Shown here: piece after piece, positions 6,251 through 13,162 of the stretch
Numbering within the stretch: position 1 is the stretch's first letter
Layout of the letters: each line of letters opens with the position of its first letter
Source: Methanomassiliicoccales archaeon UBA147
GTDB taxonomy: Archaea > Thermoplasmatota > Thermoplasmata > SG8-5
DNA length: 27,635 nt
NCBI GenBank assembly: GCA_002496385.1
Contig: DAJR01000064.1
Span: 30,866-58,500 of the forward strand
Direction: 5' to 3'
Position numbers and translations under genes: made by a program
The notes under the pieces: model-generated
The model's input: only the letters and a program-made list of their open reading frames with translations
Told to the model about the DNA's origin: nothing
The model's database searches: none

Positions 6251-7027
6251 ATGCCAGAAATACTGCAGAAGCTGAATTGCCCCGATTGCGGGGGGCCGCT
6301 CAAGGTCCAGGCGGGGGACGCCATCGTCACCTGCGGGTACTGCGGGTCGGATGTCAACCTGGCGGTGGGCTCGAAATATTTCCTTAAGCACAGCATAATC
6401 CCCCCGAAGATAGGCCTGGGTGCCATAGACAGCCTGATCCGGGGCTGGATGGCCCGCGGTTTCCTCAAGCCCGGCGACCTCGCCAAGAAATCCAAAGTCA
6501 TTTCCAAGGAGCTCCAGATACTCCCGCTGTTCATCGTCCATGCAAACGTCAAATCGGAATATGCCGGCACACTCACCAGGGCCGGCCAGCCAACTGAAAG
6601 ATCCGGAGTGCTTGAAAAGGAGTATTACTGGAAAGTGCTCGGCCGCAGGGCGTCCGCGTTCCCGACCAGGGAGTACACTGTGCCGCTGGCTGCCAAGACC
6701 GATTTCAACGTGTCCGCCTTGGTCGAAGGCGCAAAATTCCTCAATTCCGAAATTGGCGAGGAAGAAGCGGTAGCCGCAGCCAAGCAGGAGATGGACGCGC
6801 ACCACAGGTTCCTTCTCGAAAAAGAAGTCGATGTGATCTCGAAGCTGGACACGAAGATAGGCGTCCGGGACACCGAGTTCCTCCACGTATCTGCATGGTT
6901 CGTCACATACCAGTACCAGGGAAAGGTCTATAATCTGATACTCGATGGCGCGACGGGCGAGGACATAGCGGCGGAGATACCGCAGGCCGAGAAAAAGGGA
7001 TTGCTGGGGTCGCTCTTCGGAGGATGA
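6251..7027 (+). CDS. N-terminal zinc-ribbon protein of unknown function
   Basis: The 258-residue soluble protein opens with a zinc ribbon (Cys10, Cys13, Cys28, Cys31 in CPDCGG...CGYCG). A helical middle region follows. The C-terminal section (about 215-245) contains HVSAWFVTYQYQGKVYNLILDGATGE, a beta pattern typical of PepSY-like or related domains in which W-x-V-x-Y-x-Y-x-G-K-x-Y precedes a D-G-x-T-G turn. It is the first gene of a three-gene operon; its stop overlaps the next gene's start region (ATGA). Linkage to DUF2116 and coaD in the operon does not point to a function. The divergent neighbour HtpX might hint at membrane quality control, but that is only proximity. Confidence 0.75.
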   Translation: MPEILQKLNCPDCGGPLKVQAGDAIVTCGYCGSDVNLAVGSKYFLKHSIIPPKIGLGAIDSLIRGWMARGFLKPGDLAKKSKVISKELQILPLFIVHANVKSEYAGTLTRAGQPTERSGVLEKEYYWKVLGRRASAFPTREYTVPLAAKTDFNVSALVEGAKFLNSEIGEEEAVAAAKQEMDAHHRFLLEKEVDVISKLDTKIGVRDTEFLHVSAWFVTYQYQGKVYNLILDGATGEDIAAEIPQAEKKGLLGSLFGG

Positions 7028-7029
7028 AG

Positions 7030-7218
7030 ATGTCAGAAAAACTGTTGCAGCACAAACATTGCAGGTTTTGCGAGAGGGCCATCACCCTCAAGGAGGATTT
7101 CTGCAGCGAGGATTGCAGGGTCCAGCACCAGACGATGATGCGCAAGAAACGCAACCAACTTTACATCCTCATGGCGGTAGCGATGGGCCTCATGCTTGTC
7201 ACGCTACTGGTGAGCTGA
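7030..7218 (+). CDS. DUF2116-type zinc-ribbon small membrane protein
   Basis: The 62-residue protein has a treble-clef-like zinc site (HKHCRFCERAI...FCSEDC, four cysteines within about 25 residues), a basic stretch (QHQTMMRKKRNQ) and one C-terminal membrane helix (LYILMAVAMGLMLVTLLV). This matches the archaeal DUF2116 family of small tail-anchored zinc-ribbon proteins of unknown role. ATG 7030 is preferred to 7024 because GGAGG at 7019-7023 is then six bases away. Its TGA overlaps the coaD ATG (TGATG), which indicates translational coupling. Confidence 0.8.
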   Translation: MSEKLLQHKHCRFCERAITLKEDFCSEDCRVQHQTMMRKKRNQLYILMAVAMGLMLVTLLVS

Positions 7219-7673
7219 TGGCCAAAGTCTGCATCGGCGGGACGTTCAACGTCATTCATGATGGGCACCTGGCGCTAATTTCCAGGGCGTTCTCGGAGGG
7301 CGGGGAGCTGCATGTCGGGCTCACCAGCGACAGCATGGCCACCGGGAAAAGGAGCGTCCCGGTCCGGGATTACGAACTGCGCCTGAAGAACCTCGCGGAA
7401 ACCCTTGATCGGCTCTCCGGAGGCAAGCGGTATCACATTTTCAAAATCGAGGACGAACTGGGCCCTGCCGCGACAGGGGATTTTGACGCCATAGTCGTTT
7501 CGGCTGACACCGAGCCAGGGGCCCTGAGGATAAACCGGGCAAGGCAATCCAGGGGGCTGAAACCCCTGAGGGTGGTAGTCGTGAGCATGGTGCTGGCCAC
7601 CGACGGCGAACCAATCTCTTCCACAAGGGTGCTGAGGGGTCAGATAGACGCCCGGGGAAGGCGCGGGGCATAA
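7218..7673 (+). CDS. coaD: Archaeal phosphopantetheine adenylyltransferase
   Basis: The 151-residue protein is a nucleotidyltransferase with the GGTFNVIHDGHLALI segment (T/HxGH-type nucleotide-binding motif) at its N-terminus and the closing ISSTRV motif near residues 134-139. The length and the lack of bacterial CoaD features match the archaeal enzyme of COG1019, which transfers AMP from ATP to 4'-phosphopantetheine to make dephospho-CoA, the penultimate step of coenzyme A synthesis. The start ATG 7218 overlaps the upstream stop (TGATG) and GGTGA lies just before it. Upstream in-frame codons belong to the shadow of the previous gene. Confidence 0.92.
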   Translation: MAKVCIGGTFNVIHDGHLALISRAFSEGGELHVGLTSDSMATGKRSVPVRDYELRLKNLAETLDRLSGGKRYHIFKIEDELGPAATGDFDAIVVSADTEPGALRINRARQSRGLKPLRVVVVSMVLATDGEPISSTRVLRGQIDARGRRGA

Positions 7674-7707
7674 TGCTTAATAGCGCCGATAACGATACAG
7701 GGGGCGG

Positions 7708-8505
7708 ATGGCATCCAAAAAGGAGACGGAGAGGAAGCTGGATTACGCCAGGGGCTATCGGGACGCGCTCATCGAGATTTGGGAATCGGTGATCAAGCTC
7801 GCCACGAAGGGATACTCGTCGCGCGAGCTGCAGATAATGAGCAAGACCCAGGCCCTCGAAGCCAGACAACACGTCGAAGCGCAGATCGCGGAACTGGAAG
7901 CGGACTTCGCCCAGGACGACATTATCGAGGCCGAGGACATCAAGGCCGTGATGGTTGACGAGCCCAAGCCGATCCTTTCCGTGAATGTGAAACCGGGAAA
8001 TTCCTACATGCTCAAGGAACCGAAGCCCGTCAGATGCTTCAAGATGTACGAGAGGGAGATTGCCAACGGGAAGCCCGGACTCTGCGTCTCGAGGATGTCC
8101 CCCCGCGAGGTGAGGGACAATTATTCCATCGGCCGCTCCAAGGTCATCTGGCTCTGCCAGTATGAATCCCACGATACCCCGCTTCCGCCTTCGGCCCTCG
8201 GGTTGGAGAGCCCGGCGACCGAGCAGGCGGGCGCCAATGACATCTATATCCAGCCGGCAGCCCTGCCTGTGCTGTTCTCCCATGTGACGAACTTCCTCGA
8301 CGGCAACCCGGGCGGCATAATCGTGCTCGACGGCCTGGAGTACATGGCGCTGCACAACAAGTTCTCCTCCCTGATGAACTTCCTACAGATGATCAACGAG
8401 CATGTAAAACAAACAGGCTCATGCCTGGTGATATCGGCCAACCCGATGGCGTTCGACGCCAAGCAATTCAGCCAGCTCGAGACAGAGATGAGCCAGGTCC
8501 TGTGA
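7708..8505 (+). CDS. DUF835 domain protein
   Basis: The 265-residue protein has an N-terminal helical region (residues 1-90, with a probable coiled coil around EARQHVEAQIAELEADF). The C-terminal domain of about 150 residues carries the DUF835 pattern: GKPGLCVSRMSPREVRDNYSI, WLCQYES, the central GGIIVLDGLEYMALHN strand-turn-helix and MNFLQMINEHVKQTGSCLVIS. DUF835 is an archaeal family with a KaiC/ATPase-like sheet but without a Walker motif, often found in signalling proteins; its biochemical role is unknown. It has its own promoter region (about 7674-7707) with GGGGCGG before the ATG. It converges with hcp, the two stops being 14 bases apart. Confidence 0.85.
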   Translation: MASKKETERKLDYARGYRDALIEIWESVIKLATKGYSSRELQIMSKTQALEARQHVEAQIAELEADFAQDDIIEAEDIKAVMVDEPKPILSVNVKPGNSYMLKEPKPVRCFKMYEREIANGKPGLCVSRMSPREVRDNYSIGRSKVIWLCQYESHDTPLPPSALGLESPATEQAGANDIYIQPAALPVLFSHVTNFLDGNPGGIIVLDGLEYMALHNKFSSLMNFLQMINEHVKQTGSCLVISANPMAFDAKQFSQLETEMSQVL

Positions 8506-8519
8506 TGTCCGGGCGGATT

Positions 8520-9812
8520 TCACCTGTTATGCAGCATCGCCTCAAGGTCCTCGTCCGGGTCGCCGATCATCATGAGATTGTATTTGTCCTGGATCACCTT
8601 CATTACGTTCGGGGTCAGGAATGCGGGCGGCGAGGGCCCCAAGCGTATGTTCCTGATTCCCAGGGACAGGAGGGTCAGCAGGATGGCCACGGCCTTCTGT
8701 TCGTACCAGGACACAACCAGGGAGAGGGGGAGCTTGTTCACGTCGGTTTTGAAAGCGTCCGCCAGGGCAACGGCTACCTGGGTGGCGGAGAACGAATTGT
8801 TGCACTGCCCCAAATCGAGCAGCCTGGGTATGCCGTCGATGTCCCCGAAGTCCCTGTCGTTGAACCTGTACTTTCCGCAGGCTAGCGTGATGATGATGCA
8901 GTCTTTCGGGACCTTCTCGGCAAGGATGTTGAAGTAATTGCGGCTGGCCTTGGCTCCGTCGCAGCCGCCGATGAGGAATATGTGCCTTATCTTGCCTGAC
9001 TTAATCGCTTCGATTATCTTCGGGGCCAGGGCAAGCACGTTGGTGTGATGGAATCCCGTGGTCAGGAATCCCTTCTGCCTTTCCGGCAGGTCGCCGATAT
9101 CCCTGGCTTTGGCGATTATGGATGACATGTCCTTCCTTGACTCGATGTGCTGGACGCCGTCAATGGCAGTGATGCCGATGGTGAAGAGCCTGTCCCTGTA
9201 CTCGTCGGTCGGTATCTGGACGCAGTTGGACGTGGCCAGGATGGGACCCCCGAACTCGGGGAACTCCCTCTTCTGTTTCTGCCAGGCAGAACCCCAGTTG
9301 CCGACAAGGTGCTTGTACTTCTTCAGCTTCGGGTAGCCATGCGCGGGCAGCATCTCGCCATGTGTATAGATGTTAATTCCGGTTCCCTCGGTCTGTTTCA
9401 GGAGATCCTCCAGGTCAGGGAAATCGTGGCCCGTCACAAGGATCCCCGGCCCTTTGATCGTCCCGGACGGCACCTTGACCGGCACCGGCATCCCGTAATT
9501 CTTGGTGTTGGCGCGGTCGAGCATCTCCATGGCCTTGAGGTTGATCTTTCCGGCCCTCAGGACTGTCTCGATCATGTCCTCGATGCTGAAATCCACGTTG
9601 GTCAGAGTCTTGAATAGGGCCTCGTGCATGAATGCATCTATTTCCTCATCTCGTTCGCCCATCACCCTGGCATGGTAAGAATATGCTCCGATTCCCTTGA
9701 GCGCGAACAGTAGGGTCTCCTGCAGGCTTTGTATGTCCGGGTCCTTCCCGCACACGCCTTTTATCGTACATCCAGTTCCCTGCGCTGTCTGCTCGCATTG
9801 GTTGCAAAACAT
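8520..9812 (-). CDS. hcp: Short (class III-type) hybrid-cluster protein / hydroxylamine reductase
   Basis: The 430-residue protein begins MFCNQCEQTAQGTGC with Cys3, Cys6, Cys15 and Cys21 for the N-terminal [4Fe-4S] cluster. It carries the hybrid-cluster ligand segments THGEMLPAHGYP, TSNCVQ, GGCDGAKASRNYF, TLACGKYRFND and DLGQCNNSFSA. It is about 110 residues shorter than the common 540-residue Hcp and lacks most of the extra helical bundle, as in the short class found in archaea and anaerobes. The family reduces hydroxylamine in vitro and is thought to act on NO or in protein S-nitrosylation in anaerobes. ATG 9812 is preferred over GTG 9821 because GGAGTGA lies six bases upstream. A TATA-like TTTAAATT at 9848-9855 fits its promoter. 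Confidence 0.93.
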   Translation of the reverse strand: MFCNQCEQTAQGTGCTIKGVCGKDPDIQSLQETLLFALKGIGAYSYHARVMGERDEEIDAFMHEALFKTLTNVDFSIEDMIETVLRAGKINLKAMEMLDRANTKNYGMPVPVKVPSGTIKGPGILVTGHDFPDLEDLLKQTEGTGINIYTHGEMLPAHGYPKLKKYKHLVGNWGSAWQKQKREFPEFGGPILATSNCVQIPTDEYRDRLFTIGITAIDGVQHIESRKDMSSIIAKARDIGDLPERQKGFLTTGFHHTNVLALAPKIIEAIKSGKIRHIFLIGGCDGAKASRNYFNILAEKVPKDCIIITLACGKYRFNDRDFGDIDGIPRLLDLGQCNNSFSATQVAVALADAFKTDVNKLPLSLVVSWYEQKAVAILLTLLSLGIRNIRLGPSPPAFLTPNVMKVIQDKYNLMMIGDPDEDLEAMLHNR

Positions 9813-9846
9813 CTGTCTCACTCCTGAAAATGCGAATCAGTCATGC

Positions 9847-9856
9847 AATTTAAATC
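9847..9856 (-). promoter_or_regulatory. Candidate TATA box of hcp
   Basis: On the minus strand GGATTTAAATTG is preceded by an A/G-rich BRE-like GGGAAA, about 35-45 bases before the hcp ATG and upstream of its GGAGTGA ribosome site. Position and composition are typical for an archaeal promoter. Confidence 0.45.
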
Positions 9857-9915
9857 CTTTCCCAAATGACTCAATACTGTTGGGACAATTGTGCAGGGAT
9901 AAGGCAAAAAGATAG

Positions 9916-10309
9916 GGGCTTGTGGGCGCGAACTGTGTTCGCAGGTTGTTGCAGTTTTCAAATGTTTTTATCGAACTCCAGTTCGTCGGAGTTTCATTTA
10001 TAATTGCTGCCGGAAACTCCGGAATGTTAGATGAATCGGGCCTCTGTATAGTATAGGCCAAGTACTCTGCAAATAGTTTATATAATCATATCCAATCTGT
10101 TACAGCAGATAAGGGCTTGTGGGCGCGAACTGTGTTCGCAGGTTGTTGCAGTTTTCAAATGTTTTCATCGAACTCCAGTTCGTCGGAGTTTCATTTACAA
10201 TTGCCGCTGGAAACTCCGGAAAGTTAGATGAACCGGGCCTCTGTATAGTATAGGCCAAGTACTCTGCAAATAGTTTATATAATCATATCCAATCTGTTAC
10301 AGCATATAA
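9916..10309 (+). repeat. Two 197-bp tandem repeats, each starting with the tRNA-Pro 5' end
   Basis: Units 9916-10112 and 10113-10309 are the same length and differ at roughly eight positions. Each opens with GGGCTTGTGGGC, the first 12 bases of the tRNA at 10310. Hairpin sequences follow (GCGAAC-TGT-GTTCGC; CGAACTCCAGTTCG; GGAGTTTC...GGAAACTCC). Each also holds TAGTATAGGCCAAG (10049-10062, 10246-10259), the exact antisense of tRNA bases 10325-10338. Each unit ends in the tRNA promoter with TTTATATA. No reading frame is conserved, and the array accounts for the 9813-10309 intergenic region. Confidence 0.85.
10272..10281 (+). promoter_or_regulatory. TATA box of tRNA-Pro
   Basis: AGTTTATATAAT lies about 36 bases before the mature tRNA 5' end, the usual placement for an archaeal tRNA promoter. 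The same promoter sequence sits at the end of the upstream 197-bp unit, before the 10113 copy. Confidence 0.6.
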
Positions 10310-10416
10310 GGGCTTGTGGGCTAGCTTGGCCTATACTAGAGCGTTCGGGACGCTTTGACCCCAGTTCAAAGCGTGCGTTCTCATCGGAACGCACTTTGAA
10401 AATCTGGGCAAGCCCA
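10310..10416 (+). tRNA. tRNA-Pro (CGG) with a T-loop intron
   Basis: The acceptor stem is 10310-10316 (GGGCTTG) with 10409-10415 (CAAGCCC), and the discriminator is A10416. The anticodon arm GAGCG-TTCGGGA-CGCTT has anticodon CGG at 10346-10348. The T-stem is CCCAG (10360-10364) with CTGGG (10404-10408). The T-loop TTCAAAT is interrupted by about 32 bases (for example 10370-10401) that fold as GTGCGTTC/GAACGCAC, extended by TCAAA/TTTGA. Removing them gives a 75-base tRNA resembling archaeal tRNA-Pro (TG at 8-9, TAGCTTGG in the D-arm). The D-stem pairs poorly as written. CCA is not encoded. The exact intron ends are ambiguous by a few bases because of the repeated A residues. Confidence 0.88.
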
Positions 10417-10424
10417 CTTTATTT

Positions 10425-10817
10425 CTACCCAATATACTTCAGCGCATCCTGCGCCAGCTTTCCCAATGTTGTGTTGATAAGCTCGCCGGTGTGGGCATGG
10501 CATATCTCAACCTCTGTGGTATCCTGGGCCATGTCTCGTAAAATCGGCTCAACTTTCGCTTCCCGGACCGCCGCCATCTGCCCGTGCTTCGCCAGCAGGC
10601 CCAGCGCCCAGACAGCGCGGTATTTCACTATCATCTCTCTGTCCACGAGGCATTTTGCCAGCATCGGCACCGCTCCCGCCTGCACGATGTATGCGGTCTT
10701 GCCTTTCTGGGCCAGCCTGGAAAGCATCCAGGCGGCGTGCTTTCTCTTGTAAACATCCGGATTGGCCAAGTCTTTCACAAAACTTCGCACCTGGTTATCT
10801 GGATTGCGCTTCTTCAA
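10425..10817 (-). CDS. Small HEAT/ARM-repeat protein
   Basis: The 130-residue alpha-helical protein contains about three HEAT/armadillo-type helical pairs: DVYKRKHAAWMLSRLAQKGKTAYIVQAGAVPMLAKCL, REMIVKYRAVWALGLLAKHGQMAAVREAKVEPILRDM, and a C-terminal partial unit. The A-x-W-A/M-L-x-x-LA pattern is typical of repeats that make protein-protein contacts. There is no membrane or enzymatic motif. The start is taken as TTG 10817 because AGGTG sits about nine bases upstream and no ATG is available before the first repeat. The gene abuts the tRNA-Pro 3' end and its stop is eight bases from the tRNA. The partner protein is unknown. Confidence 0.7.
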   Translation of the reverse strand: MKKRNPDNQVRSFVKDLANPDVYKRKHAAWMLSRLAQKGKTAYIVQAGAVPMLAKCLVDREMIVKYRAVWALGLLAKHGQMAAVREAKVEPILRDMAQDTTEVEICHAHTGELINTTLGKLAQDALKYIG

Positions 10818-10940
10818 AACTTTGCACCTTCGCCCTATCAGTGTTGCAGCCCGATAATAATGTTATCGCATACGCGGCCTTCGTCGTTTGCCGCATGATA
10901 TATCGTCAATTTTTTATACCAGCATCCCATTCCAAAGTGC

Positions 10941-11633
10941 ATGCCCGTGCGCGAAACCCTCAAGGAGAAGATAGCAGGCGAGATATGCCTGTCCAGCGAA
11001 CCTGGCATGACAATCCGCAAATGGAGGAAGCTGTTCTCTGTTTCCCAGAAGGAGCTTGCCATAGCTCTTGATGTTTCTCCCTCCGTGATAAGCGATTATG
11101 AAGCCGGTAGGCGCAAGTCCCCCGGCATCGGGACAATCCGGAGGGTGGTGGAATCCATTCTTGAGATTGAGGTTTCCAGGGGCGGGCAGAATCTGAGGCG
11201 CTTCGAGGCCGAGGAGGACTCGGGAGCCATAATCAGCATGGGGGAATTCCCGGCCGCCTGCACCGTGTCATGGTTCATGAAGCTCACGGAATCAAAATGC
11301 CTGAACGACGAGAAGCCGGATTTCGAGCGCCCTATATACGGTTACACAGTCATCGACAGCATAAAAGCGGTTACTACCTATTCATCCAACGATTACATGA
11401 AAGTGTATGGCTGGAGCACCGAGCGCGCCCTGCTCTTCTCGGGTGTGCATTACGGGCGCTCGCCCATGATTGCGATAAGGGCGCATCCCATGAAGCCCGC
11501 GGTCGTGGTCTACATACAGCCGGAAAAAGTGGATGAGCTGGCCGTCAGATTGGCCGACATAGAGCACATAATCCTGCTGAGGACCGAGCTGGCCCCTCAC
11601 GAGGTCGCGGAGAGGCTGGAAGAGCACCGTTAA
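10941..11633 (+). CDS. Cro/C1-type HTH transcriptional regulator (COG1709-like)
   Basis: The 230-residue protein has an N-terminal helix-turn-helix domain at about residues 24-70 (MTIRKWRKLFSVSQKELAIALDVSPSVISDYEAGRRKSPGIGTIRRVV), a clear XRE-type sequence. The C-terminal domain of about 140 residues (from FPAACTVSWFMKLTESKCL to the end) contains IYGYTVIDSIKAVTTYSSNDYMKVYGWSTERALLFSGVHYGRSPMIAIRAHPMKPA. This arrangement is typical of a conserved archaeal regulator family whose effector is unknown. TTTTTATACC about 22-30 bases before the ATG indicates a nearly leaderless transcript. It overlaps the convergent membrane-protein gene by four bases at the stop codons. Targets cannot be deduced. 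Confidence 0.85.
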   Translation: MPVRETLKEKIAGEICLSSEPGMTIRKWRKLFSVSQKELAIALDVSPSVISDYEAGRRKSPGIGTIRRVVESILEIEVSRGGQNLRRFEAEEDSGAIISMGEFPAACTVSWFMKLTESKCLNDEKPDFERPIYGYTVIDSIKAVTTYSSNDYMKVYGWSTERALLFSGVHYGRSPMIAIRAHPMKPAVVVYIQPEKVDELAVRLADIEHIILLRTELAPHEVAERLEEHR

Positions 11634-12169
11634 TGGTTGGGGTCGTGGATGTCAAGCATGAAGTGCTGGATGGCCGCACCTATCACGAAAAGAAGCACGA
11701 ATCCGAGGATTGCCAGGTTGGCGCCCGCAAGGTACCATATCGCGGCCGCGGCAAGGATGGCGCCGATGAATGCAGTGATCACCGATATTATCCGTTCTAT
11801 GAAAACATAAGCCAGTATTGCCACGACCAGGAGGGCGATGCCCGCATACAGCCAGTCCTTGGTTGCGAAGAAAACCAGCACACCGACGAGCACTCCCGCC
11901 AGCAGGGCGAGCGCGACATCCACCAGCATTCCGAACAGGGTGCCCATGATGAAGCTTCCCACGAAGCCCAGTATGATGGCGATGATTATGCCGGTCCAAG
12001 AATCGTAGCCGAAGAACCAGATGCCGATGCCGAACCCGATCATCCAGCCAATCATGCCCCCAATCATTGACATCAGCATGTCCCAGATCGCCCTGCCGAA
12101 CAGGGCCAGGGCCACGCCGATTATGAGGACTATCACTGCCAGAACAAAGAACACCGTATTCATGTCCAT
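11630..12169 (-). CDS. Polytopic membrane protein, DUF4203/TMEM198-like
   Basis: From ATG 12169 the protein has about 179 residues, almost all in six or seven hydrophobic segments rich in Gly (GGMIGWMIGFGIGIWFFGY, IIIAIILGFVGSFIMGTLFGML, and others). Its acidic/His tail is LDIHDPNH. The regular spacing of helices with short loops resembles the DUF4203 (TMEM198-like) family. The function is unknown; no transport motif or catalytic residue is seen. ATG 12163 is an equally possible start. The longer frame to 12217 includes an N-terminus without family features. TAACATTATT at about 12190-12202 on the minus strand fits a TATA box. The gene ends tail-to-tail with the regulator gene. Confidence 0.7.
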   Translation of the reverse strand: MDMNTVFFVLAVIVLIIGVALALFGRAIWDMLMSMIGGMIGWMIGFGIGIWFFGYDSWTGIIIAIILGFVGSFIMGTLFGMLVDVALALLAGVLVGVLVFFATKDWLYAGIALLVVAILAYVFIERIISVITAFIGAILAAAAIWYLAGANLAILGFVLLFVIGAAIQHFMLDIHDPNH

Positions 12170-12387
12170 GGAACTGCAATTGTCCTCGAAGGTAATAATG
12201 TTATGCCTGCTATCCAAGGGGAGTCACATGATTGAGAAATCATACATGCAGATGTGAGAATTTTCGATTTATAGGTAAATTGTAAGAAATGGATTAATAG
12301 GGTGGGGTCATTGCTATCATGGGAGATAAAAAATGCACGCATCACCCGGGAGAAAAAAATTGTCATCCAATTGGGGAGTGAGAGCCG

Positions 12388-12912
12388 CTGACTGATTGGT
12401 TCGTATATGCACTTGCAGACATTCAACTATACGCACTTGCAATTTTGCTGGTCTCATTTTTTATAGCTTCCTTGACCGACCTTCAGCGGATGAGTGCACA
12501 ACGCATCTATTTTGTATTCTGGCTATTGATAATTGTTGTAGTCTTGACTTATGATATTTACATGGCCATGGAATCGGAAGAATGGCTCATGGTGGCAGTC
12601 AAATGGGGTCTGATAATGCTGTTCGCCATACTATCGAACAGTCTAATCGGCATTTACTTCAAACTTGCCAAGGCCGATGTCGCGGCGTGCGTTGCAGCAG
12701 CATGTCTTTTGACACCGATTCTGATTATCTTGTTGTTCATATTGTTGAAAGTCTCGGACTTCATAATGAGACCGGTCCTCCGGTTCTTCGGGAAGAAAGA
12801 CGCATATCCGTTCATGCCAGTAGTATTAGTTGGACTTCTCAGCACGCTGGCGGTGTCCATATGGGCCATACCGTGGATGGTGAGCACGGGGATTTTGGTG
12901 TTGGTTTTATAA
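12388..12912 (+). CDS. Prepilin/preflagellin peptidase-like (A24) membrane protein, start uncertain
   Basis: The frame is open from 12382, and there is no ATG or GTG until well inside the protein. CTG 12388 lies about nine bases after GGGGAG, and TTG 12445 would delete the first helix. The product has about six membrane helices. After the first helix comes FFIASLTDLQRMSAQRIYF, matching the first catalytic Asp region of A24 aspartic peptidases (aSl.DL). Further on, FKLAKADVAACVAAACLLTP sits where archaeal enzymes carry the GGADA/GxGD second Asp, so that motif is altered (AKAD). A divergent, perhaps inactive, prepilin-peptidase relative is the best guess; a generic membrane protein is the alternative. 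No pilin genes are nearby. Confidence 0.5.
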   Translation: MTDWFVYALADIQLYALAILLVSFFIASLTDLQRMSAQRIYFVFWLLIIVVVLTYDIYMAMESEEWLMVAVKWGLIMLFAILSNSLIGIYFKLAKADVAACVAAACLLTPILIILLFILLKVSDFIMRPVLRFFGKKDAYPFMPVVLVGLLSTLAVSIWAIPWMVSTGILVLVL

Positions 12913-12963
12913 AACTCATTAATCGCAATATCGGTAAGTGTTCACTGGAATGAAGCCCCGAAC

Positions 12964-13037
12964 TAGTGAAAAGTGATAAGTGATAAGTGACGGAGAAAAA
13001 GCATAATTATTCACAATTCATTTTTCACTATTCACTA
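12964..13037. repeat. Inverted repeat with GTGATAA direct repeats
   Basis: TAGTGAA (12964-12970) and AGTGA (12972-12976) pair with TTCACTA (13031-13037) and TCACT (13025-13029). In between, GTGATAA is repeated two to three times. The foldback lies after the plus-strand gene ending at 12912 and before the next promoter. It could act as a terminator or be a simple intergenic repeat. Confidence 0.45.
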
Positions 13038-13162
13038 AAAAAGCATCAATCTAAAATTTCAGAGAGGGGCAACTTCAGAACACAGAACAATTACCAATAT
13101 CGCAAAGATTAATAAATAGAATGTGCTTATACATTTTATACAACTATGAGGAAGAAACTTCA

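Noticed and set aside
7441..8355. A long minus-strand frame antisense to coaD and the DUF835 gene
   Set aside because: The plus-strand genes have recognisable domains, ribosome sites and coupling; the antisense frame is a shadow caused by GC-rich codon use.
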